Assembly (NCBI RefSeq): GCF_020740795.1
Contig: NC_067289.1
Coordinates: forward strand, 19,798,608 to 19,862,607
Direction of reading: 5' to 3'
DNA: 64,000 bases
From: Apus apus
Taxonomy: Eukaryota; Chordata; Aves; Apodiformes; Apodidae
Positions 34,990 through 48,984 of this stretch are shown here, one piece after another. The notes beneath the pieces are model-generated. The model did no database searches. It was not told where the DNA came from and saw only the letters and a program-made list of their open reading frames with translations. Every line of letters begins with the position of its first letter. Positions within the stretch are counted from its first letter, which is position 1. The translations under genes and the position numbers were made by a program.

Positions 34990-37900
34990 CTTTCAGGCTT
35001 TTCACATCATAATGACTGAAAACTTCAGCTGGTTTTATTTGGAAGTAATTCTTCCTCAGGCAGAAATCAGACCTGAAAAGTATTCCTCCAAAGTTTGTGA
35101 AGGAAAAGCCCTCTGGTAGCATTTCTGAGTTGTTGAGATTAGCTCTGAATTTCCAGATAATGTAAATTTCTTTTTAAGAAGAGCTCACCACCTCCCCACA
35201 CCCCTCACCCCTCACCTGCAAGCCCTAAAGTATTCTTTGTGTGAATGTACTGTATGATCTCTAATTATATGATCACATACCACTCCACAAATAGTGCAAT
35301 ACAATAGCATAGAATTATTTCTAGGATTTTGTAGAGGTTCTATTCAGCAGACTACCTTAAACCCTGATCTTGCAAGTTGTTTTGTGTAAATCGACTCCAT
35401 GTTCAGAGCACATTATAGAATCAGGGCTTGGGGTGTCAGTTTTGAAAGTTGCCATTTAACTGTTCATATACAGCATATGCATATTAAGTAGGATACCAGA
35501 ACAACAGTGAAATTGCTCACCTAGGTCTGCAGATGAATTACCATAATTAACTGCTTCTTCCCATGAATTGCACCTAACGAGGGCTGTTGGCTGAAAATAA
35601 ATTGCATAATGCATTACTATTGACTACATTATTTACATACTTTAGAGGGGAGATGGTGTAAAAAGTCTGCAAAGTAAGTACTGGAGCATTATGAAAATTA
35701 AATGGGGGGTGGGAGGAAAGAATCACAGAAGGTGGTGTAGCCTGCTTTCTCTTGGTCACTGAAGATCACTGTGTCCTAATTGCAATATAGGGTCTGACTT
35801 CATGGTTACATATTTATCACATTGCACTGTATGCTGTATACACTCTGCATTAAATGCAGTTAGATCTGTGCATACAGCTTCAGGCCTCATCTTAACAGTG
35901 TATCTATGTGGTTGTAAACAGCTTAAAATTACATCTGTTATTTTTTTTTGCTGCGTAACTCTGGCCCCAAAATGTGCTAAGCCCAAAGCAAAATGTGGGT
36001 TAACAAAATAAATTATAAATCAAACTGGACAATTTTTTAAATGCTTGCTGTTCAGTGCTCACCTGTGAAGCATCCTTTGTGTGACTGTCGTGAGATGGTT
36101 CAGGGTTTCTAGGCTATATTCATGGTCTATTTTTCTTAAAATCTTATTTAGCCAAGAAGTATTTTAAAAGCACAGGATCTGGTATCCTGTTTTCAGCATG
36201 TGGAATCCTGTAAGGCCCTATTTAGTGATGCCTGTAAGATGGTTCCACTATGTAGAGATGACCTATACGAGTAGAATCATACAGTAAATATATTTGTGAG
36301 CCACTCAATGCATGAGCATTGGCAACACCAACATAACTGCAAGTGAATGAAAATGAGCTCAACCAAAGGTGGCAATTTGTGTTAGAATTTGCCAAAATAA
36401 GGCTTGTTTCAGTTTGGGTAAAAGCCAGTCTGGAGTTGCAGATCTTGATTCTTGTTCTTTTCAGGTTAGCTTTTGTCTGTGACTTTGATTTGGGCCTAAT
36501 CTTGGAAATGACTGACAAAACTTGAAAATACTTTTTGTTCCCTGATATCAGGGTCTCATGTGTGAGGATTGTCCATCCTTCTATCCCCACTTAAGGGCTT
36601 CCCTAGTGCAATGTGATAAGTTGAGGTGGGCAAAGGAACCTGTGAGTGAGATCATGGCTCTCACAGAAATCCAGTTGTTTATGTGATTTCTTAGGTTTGT
36701 GTTCCCAACAGAATGTGTTTGCAATGGGGAAAAGCTTTGGAAAAAAAACTACACTTGAGAAATTGGAGATTTCAATGGAAAACTTGTGAGATTGTAGCGA
36801 AGAGAAAGGGAGTTTCATTGTGGTTAGTACAGTCCTTCAGGCATATGGTGAATGCTGAAAGCACTGCTGAAGGACGGAGCTTCTCCTGTTGTTGTTTGTC
36901 ACTGAACTTCTGAGCTGTTATTTAGGAGAGAGGGTTGATCAGAAAGGACAGCAAAGACCTTGGAAACACTCTGCCAGAGTCTGAAATCTGAACTGGGGTG
37001 TTGCAAATGCATATTTCCTTTTTGGGGACTGGGGGAAGAGACCAGGGCCAAAAGAGTATAGAGGAAGGGGAGGAGTTGCATTAATTCTGTTTCTTTTCTC
37101 TTTCAAAGCCTGTCTTGCAGTGTATTATTCTCTGAATGCTCTGAACACTGATTACGTGAATGCATTAAGTTCAGTGCTCTGCTTTAACATGGTAGGAGCT
37201 TCACTGGCTTCCTATTTCTTTTTGTTAACAATCAACTGTTTTATGACTGTGAGCACGTTACAGAATGCTGCCACCTGATGTGGCACTGCTTTTTGCCTTG
37301 GGACAGGGATCTGTCAGTCTTCTGCTCATGCAGCTGGGCTTAGTTGTGCTGGATTGTGTGCTGTTATAACTTCAGTGAAAAAATGAGGTAGTAGGTGAAT
37401 GGATACAGAGAGATGAAAGTGTGCATGTAAGTACTCGTTATGTTGTGCATGAAGATGAATGGTCACTTTGGTAACCTGTAGCACAACTGTCTGCAAATTT
37501 GTTTGGCTTGTTGGTTGGGTGGAGTTTTCTAGACATCACAGAAAAGTTTTAAAATAAAGTTCTCAAAGGGAAAAAGCGAACAAATTTTGTGTTTATAGAA
37601 AGCCTTGGGGCAGTGAGAACCTGTTATGAAGTGGAAGGGGCAAGGCTGTGCATTTAGGGTTCTAATTATGGGTATGGAACAATTGCAGATTTGCAGGTGA
37701 GAAAATATTCTGCTTTGCATCATAGGCTGTCTTAAGTTTCAGTTGAGCAAAGATGAAATTTGTCTTGGCTAACATCTGTTCCTTTCTGGAATAAGTGGCT
37801 TTAGAGGAAGGCATGAAATTTAATATGATTTCTGTTTGCCTCATTCTGTCTCTTTCTTTATATTTTCAAAACATATTTTATGTTGTTAGATTAAAAAAAT

Positions 37901-40900
37901 ACAGGCTACCTATGCAAACTGCTGGCTCCTTACATAAGTAATCATATGATAAATACAATTAGATTCAATTTCAGCAATATTGCAATCACTTCCATAGGAA
38001 GTTGGCTGAATGCCTGGACATCTGACGTCATCTAGGAACCACACACTCAGACTTGGACAAATGTCTTTGGCACAGTCCTGTGAAAGTCACTGTGATTGGG
38101 ATCTGGATGGAAATAAGGTCTAAAGCCTGATTGTTTACATGTAATGCCTTCCCAGGCATCTCCCTCCCCTTAGATACCTTCCTGCATACGTCTGAGGAGC
38201 CTTGCTGTCCACAGGAACACCGATCCTTAGCCACTAAGCATTCCTTCATATATAACAAGGAGTTTCCATTCAGCTTTCCAAACTCTTGTTATGTGGTATA
38301 ATAATCTGGGATAAGGACTCAGTTGTGGCCAATGTAATTCTTGGTAAACAGAGAGAAGGAATGATGTCTCATTAAAAAACGTAGTGTGGCAGCACAAAAA
38401 TAATGTTTATTACCAGTTCTAGAGCTGGATAAATATAGATGCTCGACGTCTGCTGAGTGCTGCTTTAGTAGAAATACTGAAATCACTTTTACTCAGGTTA
38501 ATAAATCCTGGAGCTAGGCAGGAAAATAGTGGAATGATGGGTAGAAGCAAGGCAATTTAAATGAGCAGTGGAAACCAAATGATTAAAGGGTTTGTTGGGG
38601 TTTTTTAAATGTATTTTCATAAGGAGGTAATTGCATAAGAATATTAAAAGTTCTCGTATTTTCTCTCTTAGGCCTATTGAAAGGGCATGGCAGAGTAAAC
38701 ATGGCCACTGAAATCCTTGCATCAGGCCACTAATTATGCTTTTCCTTTAGGTGGTGAGGGGTATTGAACTGGTGGCAGGGAGAGCTGCATCAGCAGAGCA
38801 AGTGTTGTCAAAACAGGAGCTCCCTGTACTGTTGGGCCAGTTGCAGGGGGATTGCTGAATCGTAGAAGGATTTTGTCTCCTCTTTTACACATATGCAGCA
38901 TTTGGCCTTGAAAGGCTGTTAATGCTTATGATAAAGTGGGAATTGGGTTTTTTGGTGTTTTGGGGTTGTTGTTGTTGTTTGTCTTTTAAACAGTGAGTGC
39001 ATCTCATTAAAATTATCAAAAGAAAAAAGCACTTTTTATGTAGTGCAGTTCTAGGCTACTAAGAAATGGTAAGTCATAGTCTAGATTTAAATCCAAAAGT
39101 AAGCAAGTAATTTGTTGCCTGTCCATGCTGTCAAGCAGTTAAACGTGAAAAAATAAAATGTCAATATATTGAAGAATATTCTGAATCTATTTTCACTGGA
39201 AAATACAGGCAGAAATCTCTCCAGTTGAAATTGGTCTCTTGTGACCTAAACAAGGTGATAGTGTCCCCTGTGTAACTGAGTACATGTTCTTGCAGGATTG
39301 CTGGTTTTACCAGTTGGAGCAAGACAAAAATAGGAGGTGCAAGTGCCAAATAGTGTAGTTTTCCAAATAGATGCCAATAGTTCTTTTACATATAAAAGTG
39401 GGTTGAAATTAAAAGACAATTAGAAACTACATCAGGTGTACTTCAGACTTGTTTGACAGAGTTCTAATTCTTTAGCACAACTTTGTTTTGTAGTGTTTTA
39501 CCCTAAGATATACCCAACTTTTTCTTTCATGGTTTCACATGTCTTATCCTCTGTTTATCTGGGTGTTTATCTGTTATATTTGTCTCTTGAAATTTGCATC
39601 TTATGCTATTGGCCACCAGCTACAATTCAACTTGTGAATTTGTATTCAGGATTTTTTTTTGCTTGTTTAACAGAAAACATAAAAGAATGCTGTGCTGTTT
39701 TCCGTTCAAACTCTTCCTTACTGTCTGAGCAAAATCAGTTTTTATGGTAGTGATTTTAACTCCTCACCTTTCTGTCCCTTCCTTGTCTCATGTTGGCTTT
39801 CTTCAATAAAAACCCAGTTTTCATTCATTTCTAGTTTAACAACCAGCTCCCCCATCCATTCAGCTTTATCCGAGTCTAATACCAGACCAGATTCTCTGTG
39901 GAGCATCCACCAATTTCTACATTTTGATCCTACTGTTGGTGTGATTTTTCTTTTTTTTAATTTTTTTTAGTTATTGTTAGAAATGCTATAATAAAAATGG
40001 ATTGTGAACAGCCAGCTCAAGGATGAAGAGCAGGGCAAGGATTTTTTTTGATCCCTGAAGCCTTCTAGCTGGAACATTTTAATTTTTTTTTCCACAAAAG
40101 ATACATTTTACAATGTGTATTCTGAGGTGGAAAAAATGTAACATTCTGAATGCTGTCCAAACATTTTGAATGCTACCACAAAACTCTGACTTTCTGACTG
40201 CCGGCAGGATGTCTGCTTTCATGTTCTGTGGACACAGATGCTAATTTATGTGTGTAAATGAAATTGTTGCATTCTGTTTAATTTGAATGGTGGAAATAAT
40301 TCTGGTATTTAGTGAACCAGTATGATTACTGGAATAGAAGGGACATGGGGAGACGGAGGGACTTCATTATTTATGGGGCAATTTATATTTTGTGGCTCAT
40401 GATATTGACTTATAATTAATTCACTGCAAGGTTCCTATAAAATTCCTTTGTGTGAAATACTGTTTATTTAATCTTTTAATAAAATGTCCTAACTCCTGTG
40501 ATAGGCATGCAAACAATTGAAATAAATTGTATGCAAATAATGATTTAAACAACATGGAAATAGAAGTGTAATGTAAGTGCCCTGCCTGGACTCTTGTCAG
40601 TGTTCCTAAGCAGTGTCCTCATAATGGTGTTTTTCAGCTGAATTTGCCTGTGTCCTGCCTTTCCCCCTGTTCAGTGTCAAGCTTAGTGGCAGCTTGGGTC
40701 AGGCAGCCAGAGCTCCCCTTGGCATTGGAAATGTGACCCAACTGCCTTTCTAGCAATGCCACCATGAGGAGTTTAGAAATACCTAGACAGGAGAATAGTG
40801 TTCTCATTGCTGCCTGGATTTGAGGCCTCAGACAGTTTAAATCTGTGACTTTGCTGGAGTCAGAAGGCTGATTGACTCTGCTTTGGTGTTGGGCAGGGCT

Positions 40901-43900
40901 TCAGCTCTGATCCCCCATGATCCGTGGGAGAGAAGCCAAAATTGGTGTCAAGGTGGTGTTTGAATTACGCAGTCAACTCTTATGTGGATTTTGATATACA
41001 GAGACACAAGGAAGGCTCTTTAGGACTCTTTGTCACAGGTGAGACATTAAACCATACCCAGATCTGTGCTTTCTCAGGTATCTCCAGGTCCAGTTCCCTT
41101 GCATCGCTGTTTTTTTTTTTCTGAAGCTCAAAATGTCATCTTGTCATCAACTGATATTGATCATCTTACCTGTATCGAAGTGTAGAGCTGACTGTGATCC
41201 AAAACAATTGCTCCTTTAAAATCAGACTTCACTTCTTATGGAAATAAGTGGCTCCCAGAGGAGAAAGGACTTCTCTTTTCATTTATAGCTTGTGATGATG
41301 GAACGTACTTCGTAGCTTGAGAAGTCCCATCTTGTATTGACTTACTCTGTGTCCGAGTTCATGCTGACAATGCGATTGACTTTGATCCCAGCCTTTACAG
41401 AGAGAAAATCTTGGAGTGGTTTCCATTTTAAGCGTGGAAAGGGCAGGTATAATTGAAGGGAGGACAGTTCATGGGAAGAAATTAATTGACTTTGGGAATG
41501 GCCCTGGAGTGAGGAACTAGGTCTGTGACGATTGATCTTTTGGAGCTTATTGCTGGAGCATATGTGAAACATTTTGCTTTCATTCAACTGCATTTGAGTG
41601 TTGTCTTACTAGTAACTTATCTCTACACTACAACTGAAAGAAGTTACTTTTTTGTCCTTTTGGAGTGGGTGTGTCTGTTTAGTAGCCAGTGTCAAGGTGT
41701 TTTTTTAGTTGAGAATGAATGGTCCAGGTTGGTTACGTAAGTAACATGCAGTGCACAGGTTTCAAAGTGGGAAGGGAGAGGTAAGGTCTTGGCACCTGTT
41801 TACTCACAGTGGATACAGCGGAGAAGAACATTAATGGTTTCATTAAAAACTGTTGAGAGCTAGGGGAATATTTACTTAAATTAATTCACCATAATAATTT
41901 CTAGTTGATGTTGGGTAACGTGTATATGGGATACACTGTAGTTTCACTGTTAGGTGTGGACTAAGTGGATTTTTAAAGTTACCCTCTACATCTGAGAGGC
42001 AGCATGTAAGATTGATTGTCCTTTTGTCAGAATTTCAGGCAATCTGTAAGACAAAGTTGGTCTTGTAGAGGAGTCTATTTCTGGGGTATGTTCTGGAGAC
42101 AGCGTATCGGGGTAGCAATTTTTGATATTTTGGAAACTTTCCTGTTGTACTCGCCCTTATTTGAGCTGGACAAAGTAGTCAAAATTTAAGTAAAAAAAAA
42201 TATAAAATAATCCTATTTAGGAGCTAATATGTTATGTTATTCAGCAGCAGCCCCCAACCAGTTAAACAGTAGTACTGATGGTTGCAGCACCACACTTCAA
42301 TTTGAGACGAAAATTAGTGTGTGTGTTTGTGGGAGAGAATTTCTGGTGGTTTGTATTTGATACCTATCCTCATCATAGCATATGATGTCTAGTTTCAGAC
42401 CCAGGCACACTACAGTTGTTACCCTTCTGAGAACATGTGCTCAGAGTCGTATTTCTATGCACAGGCAAGTGACTTTCAGTGTTCTTCCCCTAAAAAATGG
42501 GTAAGAAGCTGTATGGAAGTAAGCACAGATTCAGAGCCTGCAATGTGATCTTCTCTTATCCTGGTTACCTGCCCTGGCAGTTTGGGTTCCCATGTATTAG
42601 TGTGTCTTAATTTTTTAATTTAAATTAGGAAATGTGTTTGTTTCATCATGACAGTGAAAGAACAATCTCAGGGGGCCATGCTGAATGTTTGCAGTTATTT
42701 GTGCAAAATTCAAAATGAAATTTACCTCCCCTTCTCAGTGAGCAAAAGAATGCAAGAATTCAATACTGACTGAGACCAGTGTCCTATACAGTCATCTTGT
42801 TAATTGTAATTTTCAGTTATTGCTTGGGGGGTGGTGATGTCAGTTTACCAAACAAATTAAGAAAAGAGTATTGGATGGAGTAGGGTAGTAGCTGGGAGAG
42901 ACTCTGAATCTTTGAATTGTTCAGCAGACAAAGCATTGTGTTTATGTGAAGGGGATTGAATTAATTTTCCTTGCTTGTGACTTCTGGTTCCGGGCTGTCT
43001 TGTGCAGCAGCATGTGGCTGCATATGAGGCAGGATGTGCTCTTGATCAGCGATGACTTTCTGTTGCATTTTGTTGAGCTTGTGTGTTCCTGGAAATGATA
43101 AGCTTTGAGCAGCAGTCAGAGATATTGGTATTTTTTCTAGTTATCCTGAGCAACAAGTGTAGGCAGCTCTGCAGTTTCAGAGGGTAGTTATTTAAGAACC
43201 CCAAATCTCTACAGTTCAAGCTTCCTGCAACACTTGCCCTTAGTACATGACCAAATGAAAAATGACGGTCCCATCTGCATTCTCTGTCCACTTTTAGTCT
43301 GTGAAGTCTAGGTAAGTTACCCAAACTACCAAAAAACCCAAACAAGACTAGACATAGGCCAGGGCTCCATGTTCATGCTAACGAGTGAGTTGGCGGTGTG
43401 CTTTTTGACTGTCTTCTTTCCAGGAAATGAGGAAGGGCATGACATGACTGATATGCTGCCTTTGGAGGAGAGGCAGTGTCTGATCAAACCTGGCATATGC
43501 CAGATCACAGCTGCTCCTTTTGGGCTTCTTTGGTGCAAATTCAATTTGGCAACATAATTTTGTACCAGCTTTTCCCTTTATCTTGTGCGGCAGTTTGCTG
43601 TGGTGGTTCGTGTTGCACTCGAAGAGCCCTTGGTGTGGTTCAGCTGGAGTCCTCAGTGTGGTTGCAGAAATAATGGGAAAAGGCTCACATTTGTGGCCAA
43701 AAAAAAAATAATCTTGCAGTACAAGGAACAATATTTGTCATTTTGAGAATTCAAAATTATTGCAGTACAAATTGTGAGGGGGGGAAACAATCTCTGGTAG
43801 CCAGTACTGGAATAAGACATTGTATTTCTTTTGTAACTTTTCAAGCTGTTCAGTCTTCAGATATAGAAGGGAAAAAGCATGTTGAAGTTTGTCCTTGCAG

Positions 43901-46900
43901 TCCTCCTACAGTTGGCCAATCTAGTGCTGTGGATTCATGCTGATATGAGGATTCATGAGGATGCTGAGTGAGCTGTATTTTATAGATACAACCATGTACA
44001 CTAGATAGAGTTCGTTTGTGTTCTTACCATGGTGGTAGGCTGTGGTCCCAGATTCTTAAGACTCCAGGTTCCTGTGGATTTATCTGATATCTCTGAAACT
44101 TCACAACAGCTGAAACAGCTTCCATTAAACTTGAGGATAAGTGAGAAAGAGTTTGCTTAATATAGAAACATACTCCACGGTGTTTTCTGGATGTGAACTT
44201 CTGAGATAGAAGTGTGCAGTTAAGGTAATTTTAAAGAAAGGAAAGTAATTTTGTGTGAAAGGTGGACTCCTACATCTCTGTATGATTTGCCCATTGCATC
44301 CCCTCTAGGCAATTCACAGTCTGTCCTTCAGGCTTGGACTTAATGGGTGAGTGTTCACTGAGTATTCTCCTCCTAACTACTGCAGGCACTTGTGTGCTCC
44401 TCTGTGGCCGGTGGCACTTACAGTTGTGCTTCTGGAGTGAGGAAATGAGTAGCCATTAAACTAGGGGAACTGGAAAATGGCTTGCTGCAGGCAGCTTATT
44501 GCAAGGTTGTTTAATATTATTTTTCTTCTGAATAGCAGAACAAAGCCACAACAGTACAAAAGTTTCAAAGGCCTTTTCCTCAGCACTGTTACTTGGGTTT
44601 TGTTTTTTGTTTTCAAAATTTCTTATGGTAAGAACCACTTTAGCAAAGATGAAAATAGTAATGTGAGTGCCAGGGATGGCACTGACACCTTAACTGGATC
44701 AGTATATGAAGCTCTCACTCTCCTGTTGAGCAGTGGGACAGGTGATATGTAAACCTGTGCTCTGGGTTTTGGCACTATGTCTAAACTGGGCTTTCTCCCG
44801 TGCCCAGGGCATTCAGTGGCTCTCTACAGGTGTGTGGTGGCAAGCTGTGGTGTTAACCGATGGTGTCTGCTGGCAGTGCTTGCTGGCACAGCTGGGAAGC
44901 AAACTGTTCATTTAAACAGCTGGCAGAGCCAGACACCCTCTGCTTGATGAGCAACACTTGGCTTCACAGGACCTTGAGCTACTGATTCCCACAAGGTGAC
45001 ATTTGGTGGTATCAGAAGTGAGGAGCAATGGGTTCTAAGGTAGAACCCAACTGCTTGGGATTGCAAGGCTTGGCCTGGGTGAGAGAAGAAAGTGACACCA
45101 GCCCAGGAAGGAAAAAGCAAGGAGGTACCCAGCATTTGGGGTGGCAAGATTTGAGAACAAAGGAGATGACAGCAAAGGCTTGGGAGGAAACATGGCTGGA
45201 AAGTGTCAAGGCAGTAGACAGAGGTGGCAGGGGGTGAGTAGCTGGCAGAGAAGCTTGTTTCAGAATGACTGGTACCATTTGGTTTATGTTAACACATTCT
45301 ACTTCACAGTTTGGGAGCAGTGCAAATAAACTAGGTCATCTCATGCAAGCCTTGTTAAGAGAAACATGAAAAAATGGCTAAGTGTAGTAAGAGAAACTAT
45401 GGGAAACGTCAAAGATAAGATTGCTTGAATTATTTTTTTAAATTTTGAAATTATTATTGGATGTGCAATGTTAACCTAGTGAGGCAGCATGGATTTTATT
45501 TTCCCAGATGCTATATTAATGATTGCCTTGCCTTGAAGAATAACAGTGTGGCTAGGGCTTTGGAAATATCTGTGACTCAGTAGGCAGTAGTTCTTTAAAA
45601 AGTTGTGAGACATTTCAGAAAAAGATATAAAATTATTTAACTATAAAGCCGTGAAACCATAAAACCCTTCAATGTGTTTACCAAAGTTCTTACAGGTTCA
45701 CGCTAAAGGAATGAAAACCAGTACTAGAGAATCTCATTAATTTGTGTCTCAGTCAACTTCAAATCTGTACCAAAAATTGATTTAATGGATTTCCTGACTT
45801 AAAAAATTAATGTATTACAATGTTACTGCTGTGCTGTGGATATCATTGTGAAGTTGCTCATCTAGTGAATTAATAGAGGCACGCATGTTGAACTTCCTTA
45901 AAAAGCCATTCCCTTTTGCTGCCTACAGCAGGAATTAGGTCACTCTTTTTCCTACTGTTGCAGAGTAATGAACTGGACCAGGAGGCAGATCAGGCACTAA
46001 CCACAGTTGTGTTAGAGTTACTGAAGTGCATGGGAACCAGGTCTGTGGCTTCTCTGCAGGTTTCTGGTTCATCATCCTCAGTAAAGTTCAACCCTTGAGA
46101 GAAAATCTAATTCTTTTTCACGGTAGTAAGACAAGGTGTAGAGACTGAACAACCATAGCAGCTGAAGGAGGATTTGACAGTCTTCAGTATCCCTTGCTGT
46201 CCTTTCCCTTCTGCTGCCATGAGCAATATGGAACATCTCTCTTTTCCTGGCAGCAGAAATTAGTAGCGTTGACACCTTCCCTTGTTCACTGGAGTCAGCA
46301 CTTTATGTCCTTGAGGTAGAATAATTCCAGAAGCCTGTCCCACTAATGAGAAAACAAGCTTATTTCTTTTTTAATCTTCACTAGAAACTTAGTGAAGTGT
46401 CTGCTCAGGTTCACAAGTAAGGTCATCTCTGCAGTCAGAGTCAGCAGTGGAAGAGTTTCATTAAACAGATGAGTAGTCTCCAGTTTGGGTGGCAGGAACC
46501 CATCAACAGCTGAGTGAGGTGATGGGAGAGGTTTGTAAAAGTGGGAGCATTATGGTGAAGGTAATCAGGGAGTGACTGTTGTAACTAATGCAAAGGCTAA
46601 CAGCATCAAATGAAACTAGAAAGTGATGTCCAAAATAAACATAGAGTATTCCTGCAGAATTATTTGCTTTAGAAGGTGATAACACTGGGAGTGTATGTGA
46701 ATTCAGAAAGCCATTTTATATATATATGGAATAAAAATTCCTCTGGAGCTAGTGAACACAGTTTCTGTAGAGGACATGGAAAAGAAGACCGTTGAAAAGG
46801 GATTCAAAGGTGTCTTGTGAATTTGAGAGCACCTCTTGTAATGGAGAAATGAGAAATGAGAAAGTGTGCTGATGCTCATTAGAAAATACGTCAAGTGCAT

Positions 46901-48984
46901 CATTAGCCATTTGGATGTAGCTGAAGTTCGCTCTTGGGTACCAAATCAGTGATAAGCAAAGTACAAAAGCCCTTCTTGGCTATTAAAAGAGAAGTATTAG
47001 AAAGTGAAACTGGTGAAGGAGTAAAAAGAGATGTGGCAAGACAAAAGGCAATGATATCAGAAGGATCCTGAAGAGAATCTGAGAGGGGCAAGCTTGCTTT
47101 TGCGTAGCTCAGGCATGAGATAATGAAAGTCTGGTTGAAAACATCAGTTGTACGGATGGGCACAACAGGCCATGTTTTAGATGTGCTATGTAGAAAGAAT
47201 TGCAAACTTCAGATATAACCCAGTTAAAACTATAGTCCATACAGACAGAGACACATAGACTAATAAAAAAAGTGTGGGTTTTTTAATTAGTGGCGCTGAA
47301 GTTTTGCATCTTGTGTATATATATATACATGTACATATACAAGCATTTTGGAGATGTGCAGTCACAGTCTCTAAGCCTATGAAAACACTTTAAAAATAAT
47401 ACCTGTAGTTTTAATTGCCATTTGCTTAAAGTATAAGGAGCCATGGAACGTACACTGAGACTTCAAGAAGTAAAACGGTCTCGCTATTCTTTTGTGATTT
47501 ATGGAATAGATGTTCTGATTGCACAGGCTTAGTTAAGAGGATTTCTGTTGAAGAGCAATGGAAATTGAATGATGGTGTATGTCAGTTTTTCAGCTAATAT
47601 TGCAAGTATTTGCTTTAATTAACCTTTTTTCTTCCGAAGCGATTATTATATGAGAGTATGTTGTGATCTGCCAAGTATTGCTCAGGTAGATGCCATAGAT
47701 TCTTTTTTTGAGACCTTGATTTGTGAATGTTTATGGTATTTTTTAAGTTTTACTGTAAGAATAAATTTTACCCTAAGCAAGTATTTAACTAAAGAGAAAA
47801 GAGGAATTTTGCTGGTATTTGAAAGTTCTAGGAACACTGTAAACAACAGCCTCCCAAATAGTTCGTGTTTGTTTTTTTTTTCTTTTTAACCTCAGGGTGT
47901 GGTTTAAACCTTAGTTTTTAAGAGAATTTGAATAACTCTTAAATTAATTTTAATCCACGTATAGAAGCCTTGTGCTTCTACAATTAAAACATGTCATTTA
48001 GTTCAGTGTGCTTATATGACTAATATTCTAACATATCTTGGAACATTAGAAAGATGGAAAGGGTTAAACGTAAGGCTTCTGTTTAAGCTTGGGAAGGAAT
48101 TTAAGTTTGTTTCCTGACAGAAGATAAGTGGGCACAGGTGCTTAGCTCACCTCACATTTAGGAAAAGGAAGCAGGGCTCTTTATATCCCCAGTATGCTTT
48201 GCTTTTCATGCTTTCACAGTGTGCTTCTATATAAGATACTTAAAAGTGTGTGTGTGTGCATATATACATAGCTATAAAATAATGTGTTTTTATGAACATG
48301 TTCCTTGGATAGACTTGCTTTGGTTTGGGTTAGAAATAGCAATTATGTGTTCACAAATTGCCTATTACATATGCCCAGTATACAATTTTTCCAGTCAATT
48401 TGTAACAGTTTGCTCAGTTCCAAGCATGTGTGAGCTTGTGCTGTCTCTCCAACGCATTCTGAGTTTTGCATGTGGAAACAAATTAATTTGGTTTTGCGTG
48501 TTAAGTCCTGTATTAATGAAAATTCAAATAGGGGCTTATATTTAGGGGACTTTGCAGTTGCCTGATTTTTTTTTTTAACATGCTTGATAAGGAAATGGAG
48601 TTAAATACAAATTCCAGGAACTCCTTTGGCGAACAAGTGGTGCTTTTTCATGCACGTAGCATTTACTTTCGCAGCATGCACTGTAGAATGTGCCCTTTAA
48701 AGTGCCAATCATGGCTTAATTATAGACACAGGAATCACAATTTTCAGTCATTTTGCTGAAGGCACTGCACTGTCTCTCTCTGAATTCAGAATGCACATTT
48801 TGGAAACAAAAAATCCACAACTAGCAGTACCTGCTGGACACAGATGTGCTAGTGTCATGTTCTCTACCAGGCTACTTTATTTTATAAAAGAACTGCCAAA
48901 ATAATGTTATTAAGGTTTCAAAGTCAAATACTCCAAAGGCAGTGAATAGACTGAATAAACCACTGTAAGATCAAGAAGGCTAGC
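34990..48984. other. Intron-like AT-rich sequence, no exon accepted
   Basis: About 14 kb without a recognised exon or classifiable transposon. It contains a constrained-looking AT-rich block (40360-40560), a perfect cAMP-response-type TGACGTCA at 38023-38030 and an exon-like stretch at 45964-46098 that is given as a finding. Minus-strand open frames around 46503-47205 are not recognised and coincide with purine-rich plus-strand sequence, which lowers minus-strand stops. Confidence 0.4.
40360..40560. other. Candidate conserved AT-rich regulatory element
   Basis: Unique AT-rich sequence with an exact octamer ATGCAAAT (40531-40538) followed by AATGATTTAAAC, plus TATAATTAATTC near 40410 and a GCATGCAAACAATTG motif near 40505. 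These are typical POU, homeodomain and SOX/FOX-like sites. No repeat family was recognised. A vertebrate intronic enhancer is plausible but unproven. Confidence 0.3.

Noticed and set aside
37384..37396. TGAGGTAGTAGG, identical to the first 12 bases of let-7
   Set aside because: The match ends after the seed region (TGAATGG follows instead of TTGTATAGTT), and I see no complementary star arm within the next 80 bases, so no hairpin precursor. Chance match.
46503..47205. Three successive minus-strand open frames suggesting a retroelement
   Set aside because: No reverse transcriptase, integrase or gag-like motif was seen, and the plus strand is purine-rich, which depletes minus-strand stops. No terminal repeats were noticed.
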